This document shows positions 35,244-44,900 of a stretch of DNA of 64,000 nucleotides, piece by piece. Source of the DNA: Methylobacterium sp. B4 (GTDB lineage: Bacteria > Pseudomonadota > Alphaproteobacteria > Rhizobiales > Beijerinckiaceae). Numbering within the stretch: the stretch's first letter is position 1; each line of letters starts with the position of its first letter. The translations under genes and the position numbers were made by a program. The notes under the pieces were generated by a model. It saw only the letters and a program-made list of their open reading frames with translations. It was not told the origin of the DNA and made no database searches. The stretch covers positions 142,272 through 206,271 of the forward strand of contig NZ_QJJJ01000007.1 in NCBI RefSeq assembly GCF_003201865.1, in the 5' to 3' direction.

Positions 35244-38200
35244 TCAGGCGGGCACGGCGGCCGCTTCGGCCTCGGCGAGGTGGCGGCGCATCCGGGCGGC
35301 GAGCACCCGGACGTTGGGCTCCAGCACCATGCCGTCGTGGTCCCCTGAGACCTGCACGATGGAAAGGTCCGGCAGGTAGGGCGACCAGCCGTTGTCCTCG
35401 CGGATCAGCGAGCGGTTGACGTCGAGCCGGCGCCCGCCGGAGAGGCGGTGGAGGACCTGCACCTGCGGCCGGTAGAGGATCACCCGTCCGGGGTAAGCGT
35501 GCAGCACCAGCCGGTCGAGGGCACTGCGGAAGGCGGCCTCGATGGCGTCGTTGTGGAACTGCTCGGCCCCCACCTCCCGGGGCGCGGCCATGCGCTCGCG
35601 CAGGCGCATCGCCTCCCAGCGCGCGCGGCGCCGGAGCCATTCGGTGAGGAAGCCGCCGCCCTTCGCCCGGAACTCCTGCGCCTTCATGGTCAGCCGGTCG
35701 GTGACCGAGAGCGTCACGCGCTGGGGCACCGGCGTGTCGAGGAGCAGCACGGCCGCCACCTCCTCGCCCTCCTCGCGCAGGCGCCGGGCCATCGCCATGG
35801 CGGCGAGCCCGCCGCCGGAGAAGCCGCCGAGCAAGTAGGGCCCGTGCGGCTGCACCGCGCGGATCTCGGCGCAGTAGTCGCGCGCCATCTCCTCGAAGGT
35901 CTCGTGCGGCGCGTGCTCGCCGTAGAGCCCCCGCGCCTGCAGGCCGTAGACCGGTCGCTCCGCGCCGATCTGAAGGGCGAGGTGGCGCAGGTTGAGCACG
36001 TTGCCGAACATGCCGGCGCAGAGGAAGAACGGCGTGCGCGCCGCGTCCGCCCGCACCTGCATCGGCACCACGTGCAGCCATTTCGGGGATGCCGTCACCG
36101 TCGATCCGGCCGCCGCGGTCTCCGAGCCGCCGTCGCCGGCGGGAGCCGCCGCTCCCGGCCGGTCGCCGAGCAGAGCCGCGAGGGCGGCGATGGTGGGCGC
36201 CTCGAACAGCACCGAGATCGGCAGGTCGGCCGCGAAGCGCTCGCGCACCTTGCGCAGCAGCCGCACGGCGATGAGCGAGTGGCCGCCGACCTCGAAGAAG
36301 TTGTCCTCGACCCCGACCCGGGCGATGCCGAGCAGTTCGGTCCAGAAGCCCACCAGCGCCCGCTCGGTCTCGGTGCGCGGTGCGAGATAGGCCGCCTCGC
36401 TCTCGGGCCGCTCGAACAGCGAGGGGCGCGGGGCGGTCTCGGCCGGCGGAGCGGCGGCGCGGGCGCGCAGGGCCGCGAGATCCATCGAACTGACGACGAC
36501 CTGCGGCCGCCCGGCCCGCAGCGCCCGGAACAGCGCCTCGACGCCCTCCTCCGGTCGGATGCCCTGGCGGACGAGGGCGGCGAGCGCCCGCGCCGCGGAG
36601 GCCGAAGCCTGGGGCGCCTCGACCCGCGGCGCCGCGACCTCGATGCCCGCCTCGGACGCCTCCAGCGTGACGCCGCCGTCGAGGCGCCTCACCGTGAAGC
36701 CCTCGACCTCCATAATCAGAGCACCGCCGGCATCGGTGATGCTGATGTCGAAGCTCGCGAAGCCCTCGCCCTCGCTGGCACCGAGCCGGATGCGGCTCGT
36801 CACCTCGGCGGGCAGCGGACCGTGCACCCGCACGCGGCGATAGGAGACCGGCACCCAGAGCGCGGCCGCCGCTTCGTAGCCCGGCACGAGCGCCATGGCG
36901 CAGCCGGTGGCGATGTCGAGCAGCGCCGGGTGGAGTAGGAAGCCCGCTTCAAGGTCGGCCCGGTAGGCCGGGTCGAGGGCGAGCCGGGCGCGCGCGCTGC
37001 CCTCGGCGAGGTCGAGGCTGCGCAGCACCCGCCAGCGCGGCCCGAAGCGCAGATGCGCCTCCTGCACCGAGGGGATGGCCGCGGGCAGTCCTCCGGCCGG
37101 CGCGGGGGCGACCGTACGCGAGGCAGCGCCGGGGATCAGGCGGATGCGTCCCTGCGCGTGGCGGCGGAAGCCGGACCGTCCCCCTGCGCTCGCGAGGCTG
37201 CGCACGTCCAGGCGGAAGCCGTCGCCCTGCGGCTCCAGGCGCACCTGCACCCGGCCGCTCTGCCCGTCCGGCACGTGGAGCGGGCGCAGGAAGACGAGAT
37301 CCTCCAGCGCGAAACCGCCCTCGACGCCGTGCTCGCGCAGGGCCTGGGCCGCGATCTCGAGATAGCCGGTGCCCGGCCAGATCGCCCTGCCCGAACCCAC
37401 CCGGTGCTCGTCGAGGATCCAGGCGGCTTTTCCCTCCGACGCGCTCCAGCTCCCTTCCAGGCAGTGGCCGCCGCTGCCGTCCTCGGCCCAGGCGTTGAAG
37501 AGCGGTCCGCGCGGGGCCGGCCGCGGCGGCAGGGCGCGCGCCGGCGCGACCGCGCGGGCGGCGAGCCCGATCTCGTTCCAGATTCCCCAGTGGATCGCCA
37601 CCGTGCGGCAGCCGGCACGATGGGACTGCGCCTCCGCGAAGGCGTTCAGGTAGGCGTTGGCCGCCACGTAATCGACCTGTCCCGCCGGGGCCGTGTCGGC
37701 ACTGGTGGAAGAGAACAGGACGAAGAGGTCGAGGGGATCGTCCAGGGTCAGGGCGTGCAGGTTGCGCGTGCCGTGGATCTTCGGCGCGAGCACAGCCTCG
37801 ATCTCGGCCTCGCTCTTGAGGGCGACGAGCCCGTCGCGCACGAGGCCGGCGGCGTGGATCACGCCGTTGATCGGCCCGAAGGCGGCGCGCGCCTCGGCCA
37901 GCACCGCACCCAACTCCTCCGGGTTGCTGATGTCGGCGCAGCCGTAGAGCACCTTCGCGCCGAGCGCTTCGAGCCCGCGGATGCGCGCGATCGCCCGCCC
38001 CGTCCGGCCCTGCTCGCCATGCACGCGCAGGAGGTCGTCCCACAGGGCGCGCTCGGGCAGGATCGTGCGGCCCACGAGCACGAGGCGGGCGCGGTAGCGG
38101 CGGGCCAGGGCTTCGCAGACCGTTCCCGCAATGTCGCCGAGGCCGCCGGTGACGAGATAGACGCCGCCCTCGCGAAAGGCCGCTTCGCCCGCCTCCGCCG

Positions 38201-41200
38201 GGTCGAGGGGCAGCGGCGAGAAGTCCAGGCTCCAGCGGCGGCTGCGGTGGTAGGCCACCGTCTCGGTCGCCGGCTCGGCCATCAGATCGTCCCACAACCG
38301 TTCGAAGTCGCCGCCGGGCGCCTCGGTCCGGGCCGCGCGCCCGCGACCGGACCGGCTCGCCCCGTCGAACTGGTCCACGTCGATGGTGCGGATCGTGACG
38401 CCCGGCATCTCCTTCGGGATGACGAGGGCCGGGCCGAGCACGGTCGCCTTGTCCGGCTGGGCCGGGGCGCGGTCGCCGACCGCCTGCATCCCGCGGGTCA
38501 CGACCGTGGCGTGGAGTGTCGCCTCGCCCATCGCCTGCATCAGGCCGACGAGGCAGGAGAAGCCGCGTTCCAGGACGTGGTGGAACGGGCTGGAGCCCGG
38601 CCGGACACGCTCCTCCCGCGTCATCAGCCACAGGTGGAGGAGGCGGTCGGGGCGGCGCCCGTCGGCGTCGAGCGCCTGGATCAGCGCCTCGTAGCCGGGC
38701 CGGCCATCCTCGGGGCAGAGTGCGTAGAGTTCGGGCCCGCGCCGACCGAACAGGTCGCCCGGCACCACCTCCGTGACCCGGTGCCCGGCCGCGCGCAGCC
38801 GCGCGACGAGGGCTTGCCCGACCGGCTCCTCGTCACGGAAGACGAGCCAGGTGCGGGAGGTGGAATCGGCCTCGACCTCCAGCGCCGCCGCCGATTGCCG
38901 CCAGACCGGCCGGTAGCCCCAGGCCGCGATGTCGGCCCGCTTCTCAGGCACCGCTTCGGCCGCGCCGGGAGCGACCCGCTCCACGGCGTCGAGGAAGTAG
39001 CGCTGGTGCTGGAACGGGTAGGTCGGCAGCGCCACCCGGCGACAATCGCGGCCCTGCCAGAGCAGGCCCGGATCGACGGCGAGGCCGGTCGCCCAGGCGC
39101 GGCCGAAGGCGGCGAGGAAGGCGAGGCGGGCATCCGTCGCCTCGTCCGCGTGGGGCAGGCTGTTGAGGATGGCATTGGCGGGAATCGTCCCCTGCGCCTT
39201 GGCGAGCGAGGCGAGGGTGCGGCCCGGGCCGACCTCGACGTAGATCCGCCCCCGGTCGGCGGCGAGCAGGGCCAGGCCGTCGGTGAAGCGCACCGTCGAG
39301 CGCAAGTGCGAGACCCAGTAGAGCGGGTCGCAGGCCTGCGCCTCGGTGAGCCAGGTACCGGTGAGGTTCGAGACCACCGGAATCGCGGGCGGACGCAGCC
39401 TGAGCGTGCGCAGATAGGCTTCGAACCGCGGCAGGATCGGATCGAGCATGCGCGAATGGGCGGCGATGTTGATCGCCACCGGGGCGGTCTCGATGCCCTC
39501 CGCCTTCAGCGCCTCGCCGAACGACGCGAGCGCGTCGGTGGGACCCGAGACGACGCAGAGCGCCGGCCCGTTCACCGAGGCGAGGTCGAGGGTATCGGGG
39601 AGCCGGGTCCGCAGCGCCTCGGCGTCGAGGGCGACGCTGAGCATGCCGCCGCCCGTCACCGTGTCGAACAATTCGCCGCGCAGCCGCACGAGGCCGACCG
39701 CCTCGCGGAAGGTCATGATTCCGGCGACGCAAGCGGCGGCGTTCTCGCCCATGGAATGGCCGATCAGCGCCGCGGGCTTCAGGCCGCGGGCCTGCCAGAG
39801 CCGGGCGAGCGCGACCTCGCAGATCAGGATCGCCGGCAGCTGGCGCGAGGGGCGCAAGAGCCACTGCGCGGCTTGCGGTTCGCGGGACTCGGCCCCGAGC
39901 CAGTGGGCGCGGATCTCGGCGGCGGCCTCCGGCGGCAGGTAGCCCAAGCCCTCGTCCAAAGCGGCGCGGAAGACCGGCTCGCCCTCGTAGAGCCCGCGCG
40001 CCATGCCGGGATGCTGCGCGCCCCCGCCCGGGAACAGGAACGCGGCGCCCGAGGCGTCAGGCACGAGCGTATGGGTGTGGAGGCGCCGCCCGTCGCCGCC
40101 GGTGAGCAGCGCGACCGCCTCGGCCTGGCTACCCGCCGCCAGCACCCGGCGGTGCTCGAAATGGCGCCGGCCGCTCCACAAGGTGTAGGCGGCATCCGCC
40201 AGCGGCAGGTCGGGCCGGCGCTCCAGCTCGGCCGCGAGTGCGCGACCCGCCTCGTCGAGCGCCGCGCGGCTGCGGGCGGAGAGCACGATGAGTTCAGGTC
40301 CCTCCGCTCCGGCGGCCGGGCGGGCGCGGGCGGCGGGGGCCGCCTCCAGGATGGCGTGTGCGTTGGTGCCGCCGACGCCGAGCGCGTTGACCGCGGCCCG
40401 GCGCGGGCCGGCACCGCGCGGCCAGGGGGTGAGCCGGTCGGCGACGGCGAAGGGGCTGCCGGCGAAGTCGATCGCCGGGTTCGGCCGCTCGAAGCCGAGG
40501 CTTGCCGGGATCTCCCCGTGCCGCAGGGCGAGCAGCGCCTTGATCATCCCGACGATGCCCGCGGCGGTGTCGAGATGGCCGATATTGGTCTTCACCGAGC
40601 CGACCCGGCAGAAGCCGGTGCCGCCGGTGCTCTGACGGAAGGCCTGGGTGAGCGCCGCGATCTCGATCGGGTCGCCGAGATAGGTGCCGGTGCCGTGGCA
40701 CTCGACATACTGGATCGAATCGGCGTCGATCCCCGCAAGCCCCTGCGCCTCCACGATGGCGCGGGCCTGCCCGTCGATGCTGGGGGCGAGGTAGCCGGCC
40801 TTGCCCGCGCCGTCGTTGTTGATCGCGGTCGCCTTGATGACACCCTGGATGGGATCGCCGTCGCGCAGGGCGTCGCCGAGGCGGCGCAGGACGACGACGC
40901 CGACGCCGGAGCCGAACACCGTGCCGGCGGCGCGGTGGTCGAAGGCGCGGCAGACGCCGTCGGGCGCCAGGATCTCGCCCTCCTGCGCGAGGTAGCCGCG
41001 CCGGTGCGGCAGCTCGATGGTGACGCCGCCGGCCAGCGCCATGTCGCACTCGCGGGCGAGCAGGCTCTGGCAGGCGCTGTGGACCGCCACCAGGGAGGTC
41101 GAGCAGGCGGTCTGCACGTTCACGCTCGGTCCCTTCAGGTCGAACAGGAACGAGGCGCGGGTGGTGAGGAAGTCCTTGTCGTTGCCGGTATGGCGCAGCA

Positions 41201-41681
41201 GGAACAGGCCGGTCTCCTCGACCAGCTCCCGGTGGCTCAGCACGTTGTCGTAGAAGTAGCTGCCCATGCCGCAGCCGGCGAAGACGCCCACGGGGCCGGC
41301 CTCGCGCTCCGGCGGACGGGCGGCGCTCTCCATCGCCTCCCAGGCGCATTCGAGGAAGTGGCGGTGCTGCGGGTCCATCACCGCGGCCTCCTTCGGGCTC
41401 ATCCCGAAGAAGCCGGCATCGAACCCTTCCATGTCGGGCAGGTCGGCGCAGACGGCGACGTAGTTCGGCAGCCGGGAGCGGGCGGGCGACTCGCCGGCCG
41501 CGTCGAGCTCCTCCATCGTCAGCGGGCGGATCGAGCTGACGCCGCCGCGCAGGTTCTCCCAGAACTCGCGGGTGTTGCGGGCGCCCGGAACCCGCAGGGC
41601 CATGCCGATCACGGCGATGTCGGTCTCCGAAACCTCGGCTTCGGTGGCGGCAAAGGCGGAGGGTGGCGGGGAGACGGACAT
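35244..41681 (-). CDS. Type I polyketide synthase, KS-AT-KR-DH-ACP-TE
   Basis: This 2145-aa single-module synthase has these domains in order. KS covers about 20-450, with Cys193 in TACSTSLVA, His329 in ECHGTGT and His369 in TNIGHLD. AT covers 545-900, with Ser643 in GHSMGE and IAAHSRM in the specificity loop, which suggests malonyl-CoA. The KR with its structural half covers 920-1375 (TGGLGDIAG; Ser1325, Tyr1338, Asn1342). DH covers 1390-1670, with His1426 in DEHRVGSGRAIWPG and Asp1589 in HPALLD. ACP covers 1765-1840, with Ser1802 in GGHSL. TE covers 1880-2145, with Ser1955 in GGFSGGG and SGDHDG near the end. All active sites look intact. It lacks ER and methyltransferase domains. KR before DH is an unusual order. 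It is divergent from the NRPS, whose carrier protein probably feeds this KS. Confidence 0.93.
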   Translation of the reverse strand: MSVSPPPSAFAATEAEVSETDIAVIGMALRVPGARNTREFWENLRGGVSSIRPLTMEELDAAGESPARSRLPNYVAVCADLPDMEGFDAGFFGMSPKEAAVMDPQHRHFLECAWEAMESAARPPEREAGPVGVFAGCGMGSYFYDNVLSHRELVEETGLFLLRHTGNDKDFLTTRASFLFDLKGPSVNVQTACSTSLVAVHSACQSLLARECDMALAGGVTIELPHRRGYLAQEGEILAPDGVCRAFDHRAAGTVFGSGVGVVVLRRLGDALRDGDPIQGVIKATAINNDGAGKAGYLAPSIDGQARAIVEAQGLAGIDADSIQYVECHGTGTYLGDPIEIAALTQAFRQSTGGTGFCRVGSVKTNIGHLDTAAGIVGMIKALLALRHGEIPASLGFERPNPAIDFAGSPFAVADRLTPWPRGAGPRRAAVNALGVGGTNAHAILEAAPAARARPAAGAEGPELIVLSARSRAALDEAGRALAAELERRPDLPLADAAYTLWSGRRHFEHRRVLAAGSQAEAVALLTGGDGRRLHTHTLVPDASGAAFLFPGGGAQHPGMARGLYEGEPVFRAALDEGLGYLPPEAAAEIRAHWLGAESREPQAAQWLLRPSRQLPAILICEVALARLWQARGLKPAALIGHSMGENAAACVAGIMTFREAVGLVRLRGELFDTVTGGGMLSVALDAEALRTRLPDTLDLASVNGPALCVVSGPTDALASFGEALKAEGIETAPVAINIAAHSRMLDPILPRFEAYLRTLRLRPPAIPVVSNLTGTWLTEAQACDPLYWVSHLRSTVRFTDGLALLAADRGRIYVEVGPGRTLASLAKAQGTIPANAILNSLPHADEATDARLAFLAAFGRAWATGLAVDPGLLWQGRDCRRVALPTYPFQHQRYFLDAVERVAPGAAEAVPEKRADIAAWGYRPVWRQSAAALEVEADSTSRTWLVFRDEEPVGQALVARLRAAGHRVTEVVPGDLFGRRGPELYALCPEDGRPGYEALIQALDADGRRPDRLLHLWLMTREERVRPGSSPFHHVLERGFSCLVGLMQAMGEATLHATVVTRGMQAVGDRAPAQPDKATVLGPALVIPKEMPGVTIRTIDVDQFDGASRSGRGRAARTEAPGGDFERLWDDLMAEPATETVAYHRSRRWSLDFSPLPLDPAEAGEAAFREGGVYLVTGGLGDIAGTVCEALARRYRARLVLVGRTILPERALWDDLLRVHGEQGRTGRAIARIRGLEALGAKVLYGCADISNPEELGAVLAEARAAFGPINGVIHAAGLVRDGLVALKSEAEIEAVLAPKIHGTRNLHALTLDDPLDLFVLFSSTSADTAPAGQVDYVAANAYLNAFAEAQSHRAGCRTVAIHWGIWNEIGLAARAVAPARALPPRPAPRGPLFNAWAEDGSGGHCLEGSWSASEGKAAWILDEHRVGSGRAIWPGTGYLEIAAQALREHGVEGGFALEDLVFLRPLHVPDGQSGRVQVRLEPQGDGFRLDVRSLASAGGRSGFRRHAQGRIRLIPGAASRTVAPAPAGGLPAAIPSVQEAHLRFGPRWRVLRSLDLAEGSARARLALDPAYRADLEAGFLLHPALLDIATGCAMALVPGYEAAAALWVPVSYRRVRVHGPLPAEVTSRIRLGASEGEGFASFDISITDAGGALIMEVEGFTVRRLDGGVTLEASEAGIEVAAPRVEAPQASASAARALAALVRQGIRPEEGVEALFRALRAGRPQVVVSSMDLAALRARAAAPPAETAPRPSLFERPESEAAYLAPRTETERALVGFWTELLGIARVGVEDNFFEVGGHSLIAVRLLRKVRERFAADLPISVLFEAPTIAALAALLGDRPGAAAPAGDGGSETAAAGSTVTASPKWLHVVPMQVRADAARTPFFLCAGMFGNVLNLRHLALQIGAERPVYGLQARGLYGEHAPHETFEEMARDYCAEIRAVQPHGPYLLGGFSGGGLAAMAMARRLREEGEEVAAVLLLDTPVPQRVTLSVTDRLTMKAQEFRAKGGGFLTEWLRRRARWEAMRLRERMAAPREVGAEQFHNDAIEAAFRSALDRLVLHAYPGRVILYRPQVQVLHRLSGGRRLDVNRSLIREDNGWSPYLPDLSIVQVSGDHDGMVLEPNVRVLAARMRRHLAEAEAAAVPA

Positions 41682-41996
41682 GGAACGGTCGAGCCCTCTT
41701 GCGGCGCGGCTTGAGCGCCCCTCGGCGGAGGGCGCGCATCGCTCAGGCTAGCGAGAGGCGGGGTTGAGCCGCCATCCGGCCAAAACGAGGGGCCGCCCGT
41801 CCGTCGGGCGGCGCCCCCTCTCCCCCGGAAGGCGTAGCAGTCGCTCGATTGGCGGCGTGGAGCCGCACGCCCGGCGAGACTTAAGAGCAGGAGGCGTCAC
41901 TTCCTCCGCCGCCGCGGCGGACCTGCTCGCAAGAAGTCCCGGCAAGGGTCCGCGACGGGTCGGCTCGGCGCATCCGAACACCGAAGGCAAACGGCG
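41682..41996. promoter_or_regulatory. Shared divergent promoter region of the PKS and NRPS genes
   Basis: This 315-base gap must hold both promoters. It contains a strong hairpin, GCCGCCCG (41792-41799) and CGGGCGGC (41805-41812), around a TCCGT loop, plus a less GC-rich patch near 41878-41892. No regulator gene is adjacent. The NRPS ATG at 41997 has only a weak AAGG ribosome-binding site. Confidence 0.45.
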
Positions 41997-44900
41997 ATGA
42001 GGGCTTCCACCGAACGTCGGCTCGTCCTGATGGGCGACCAGTCGCTGCTGGCGCAGTGCGGCGAGACCGCCCTGCGGCGCGGGCACCGGATCGTGGCGGT
42101 GGTGACAGCGAGCGATGCGGTCGCGCACTGGGCCGACGAGGCGGGACTGCCCGTGATCAAGGCCGGGTCCGACGTCGCCGCAGCGCTGGCGGAGGAGGCC
42201 TTCGACTGGTTCCTCTCGATCGCCAACCTGCGCATCGTGCCGCGCAGCGTTTGGGGCCGGGCCCTGGAGGGCGCGGCGAACTTTCACGACGGGCCGCTGC
42301 CGCATTATGCCGGCCTCAACACCCCCGCCTGGGCGATCCTGAACGGCGAGGCGAGCCACGGCATCACCTGGCACGCCATGACCGATGCGGTCGATGCCGG
42401 CGGCGTCTACGTCGCCCGCCGCTTCGAGGTCGCCCCGGACGAGACCGGCTTCAGCCTCAACGGCCGCTGCTTCGAGGCCGGCATCGAGAGCTTTGCCGAG
42501 TTGCTCGACGGGATCGAGGCGGGCACCCTCGCGCCCCGGCCGCAGGAGCCGGGACCGCTGACGCTCTACCGCCGGACGGCACGCCCCGAGGCCGCCGGGA
42601 TTCTACGCTTCGACCGACCGGCCGAGGAGTTGGCCCGGCTCGCCCGCGCCCTCGACTTCGGGCCGGGCTACGCCAACCCGCTGCTGACGCCGAAACTCTG
42701 CATCGACGGGCGCGCCTACCCGGTCGCCTCGGTGTCGGCGACCGGCGCTTTGACCGTGTCGCCCCCCGGCACGGTGCTGGACGCCGACGCGGACGGCCTC
42801 ACCGTCGCGGCGCTCGACGGGGCAGTGCGGGTCGAGGGCCTGCGGCAAGAGGACGGCACGGCTCTGGCCGCCGACACCCTCGCGGCCGCGGGCGACGCCC
42901 TGCCGCTCTTCGAGGCCGGCGCGCTCGCCCAAATCACCCGCGCCGCCGAGCCGGCAGTCCGCAACGAGGCCTGGGGCGAGGCGCGCCTTGCCGCCCTCGC
43001 ACCCCTGGCGCTGCCGGAGATCCGTCCCGAGGGCACGGGCGCGACGCGCTTCGAACACCTCTCCGTCGGCCTTCCGCCTGTGCTGTCCGGGACGCGCGCC
43101 CTGGCGATGCTCGCCGCCTACCTCGCCCGCGTTTCCGATGAGCCGCGCTTCGACGTCGCCTACGCGGATGCCCAGGTCGGCGCGGCCGGCCGCGCGTATC
43201 CGGGCCTGTTCAGCCCCGTTCTGCCGCTGCGCATCGAGGCGGAAGGGATGACGGGCGACGGCCTGGAACGGGCGGTTGCGGCCGAGATCGCGGCCTTGCG
43301 GGCGCGGGCGACGCTGCCCGCTGACCTGCCGCTGCGCCGGCCCGGTCTCGCCGTCCCGCGCTACGGCGTCGCCCTGGTCGAGGGGTCGGGCCCGGACCAC
43401 GCCGTTCCCGGCTGCCCCCTCACCCTGGTGGCCGGTGGATGCGAGGCGCTGATCGTCTACGACGCCGCCCGCCTGCCCAGGGAAGACGCGGAAGCGCTGG
43501 CGGAGCGCATCGCGACGTTCGCCGCCGCCTTCGCCGCCGAGCCCAGCCGGGCGATCGAGGATCTGCCGCTGCTCTCGGAGGCGTGGCGCGAGCGGATGCT
43601 GGTCGCGTGGAACCGCACGGAGACGCCCTACGACGCGGCCTGCATCCACGCTCTGATCGAGCGGCAGGTCGACCGCACGCCGGAAGCGACCGCGCTCGTC
43701 TCCGGCAGCGAGAGCCTGAGCTATCGCGCCCTCGACGAGCGGGCGAACCGGGTCGCCCACGCCTTGCGCGCCCGCGGCGTCGGGCCGGACCAGCCGGTCG
43801 GGCTCTACGCCGCCCGCGGGCTCGACCTCGTGGTCGGGGCGCTCGCCATCCAGAAGGCCGGCGGCGCCTACGTGCCGCTCGATCCGGCCTACCCGCGCGA
43901 GCGGCTGGCCCTGATGATCGAGGATAGCGGCCTCTCCGTCGTCCTGACGCAGCGCGCGCTGGCCGGCTCGGTGCCGGGCGCCGCCCAGACCATCCTCTCC
44001 ATCGAGGAGGCGGGCACAGGCCCGGCGACCCGGCCGGAATCCGGCGTCAGCCCGGCGCACGCAGCCTACGTCATCTACACCTCGGGCTCGACCGGGCGGC
44101 CGAAGGGCGTCGTGGTCGAGCACCGCAACGTCGCCAACTTCTTCGCCGGAATGGACGAGCGGATCGCCCGCGACGAGCCGGAGCAGCCCACGTGGCTCGC
44201 GGTCACGAGCCTGTCCTTCGACATCTCGGTGCTGGAGCTGTTCTGGACCCTGTCGCGCGGCTTCAAGGTGGTGGTGGCCGCCCCCCCGACCGGGGCCACG
44301 GCCGCGCCGGCCGCCGTGCCGATGACGTTCAGCCTGTTCCACTGGGGTCAGGCCGAGCGCGGGGGCGAGATGTACCGCCTGCTGCTCGAAAGCGCCCGCT
44401 TCGCCGACGCCCACGGCTTCACCGCGGTCTGGACGCCCGAGCGTCACTTCCACGATTTCGGCGCGCCCTACCCCAACCCGGCGGTGACCGGGGCCGCGGT
44501 CGCCGCGGTGACCTCGCGGGTCGCGATCCGGGCGGGAAGCTGCGTCCTGCCCCTGCACCACCCGGCCCGCGTCGCCGAGGAATGGGCGGTGGTGGACAAT
44601 CTCAGCGGGGGACGGGCCGGCATCGCCTTCGCCTCCGGCTGGATGCCGGAGGACTTCCTGCTCCGCCCCGAGAACGCTCCGCCGCGCAACAAGGACGCGC
44701 TCGTGCGCGACCTCGACACCGTGCGGCGGCTGTGGCGCGGCGAGGCCGTCCCCTTCGACGGGCCCGGCGGCACGATCGACGTGATCACGCAGCCCCGGCC
44801 CGTCTCCCGGGAACTCCCGGTCTGGATCACCACCGCCGGCAATCCCGACAGCTTTCGCGAGGCCGGGCGGCTCGGCGCCAACCTGCTGACCCACCTGCTC

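Noticed and set aside
37053..41714. A 1553-codon open frame on the plus strand opposite the PKS gene
   Set aside because: It is a GC-bias mirror of the PKS coding strand. It is rich in Arg, Gly, His and Asp, shows no domain motifs, and the minus strand carries complete KS-AT-KR-DH-ACP-TE active sites.
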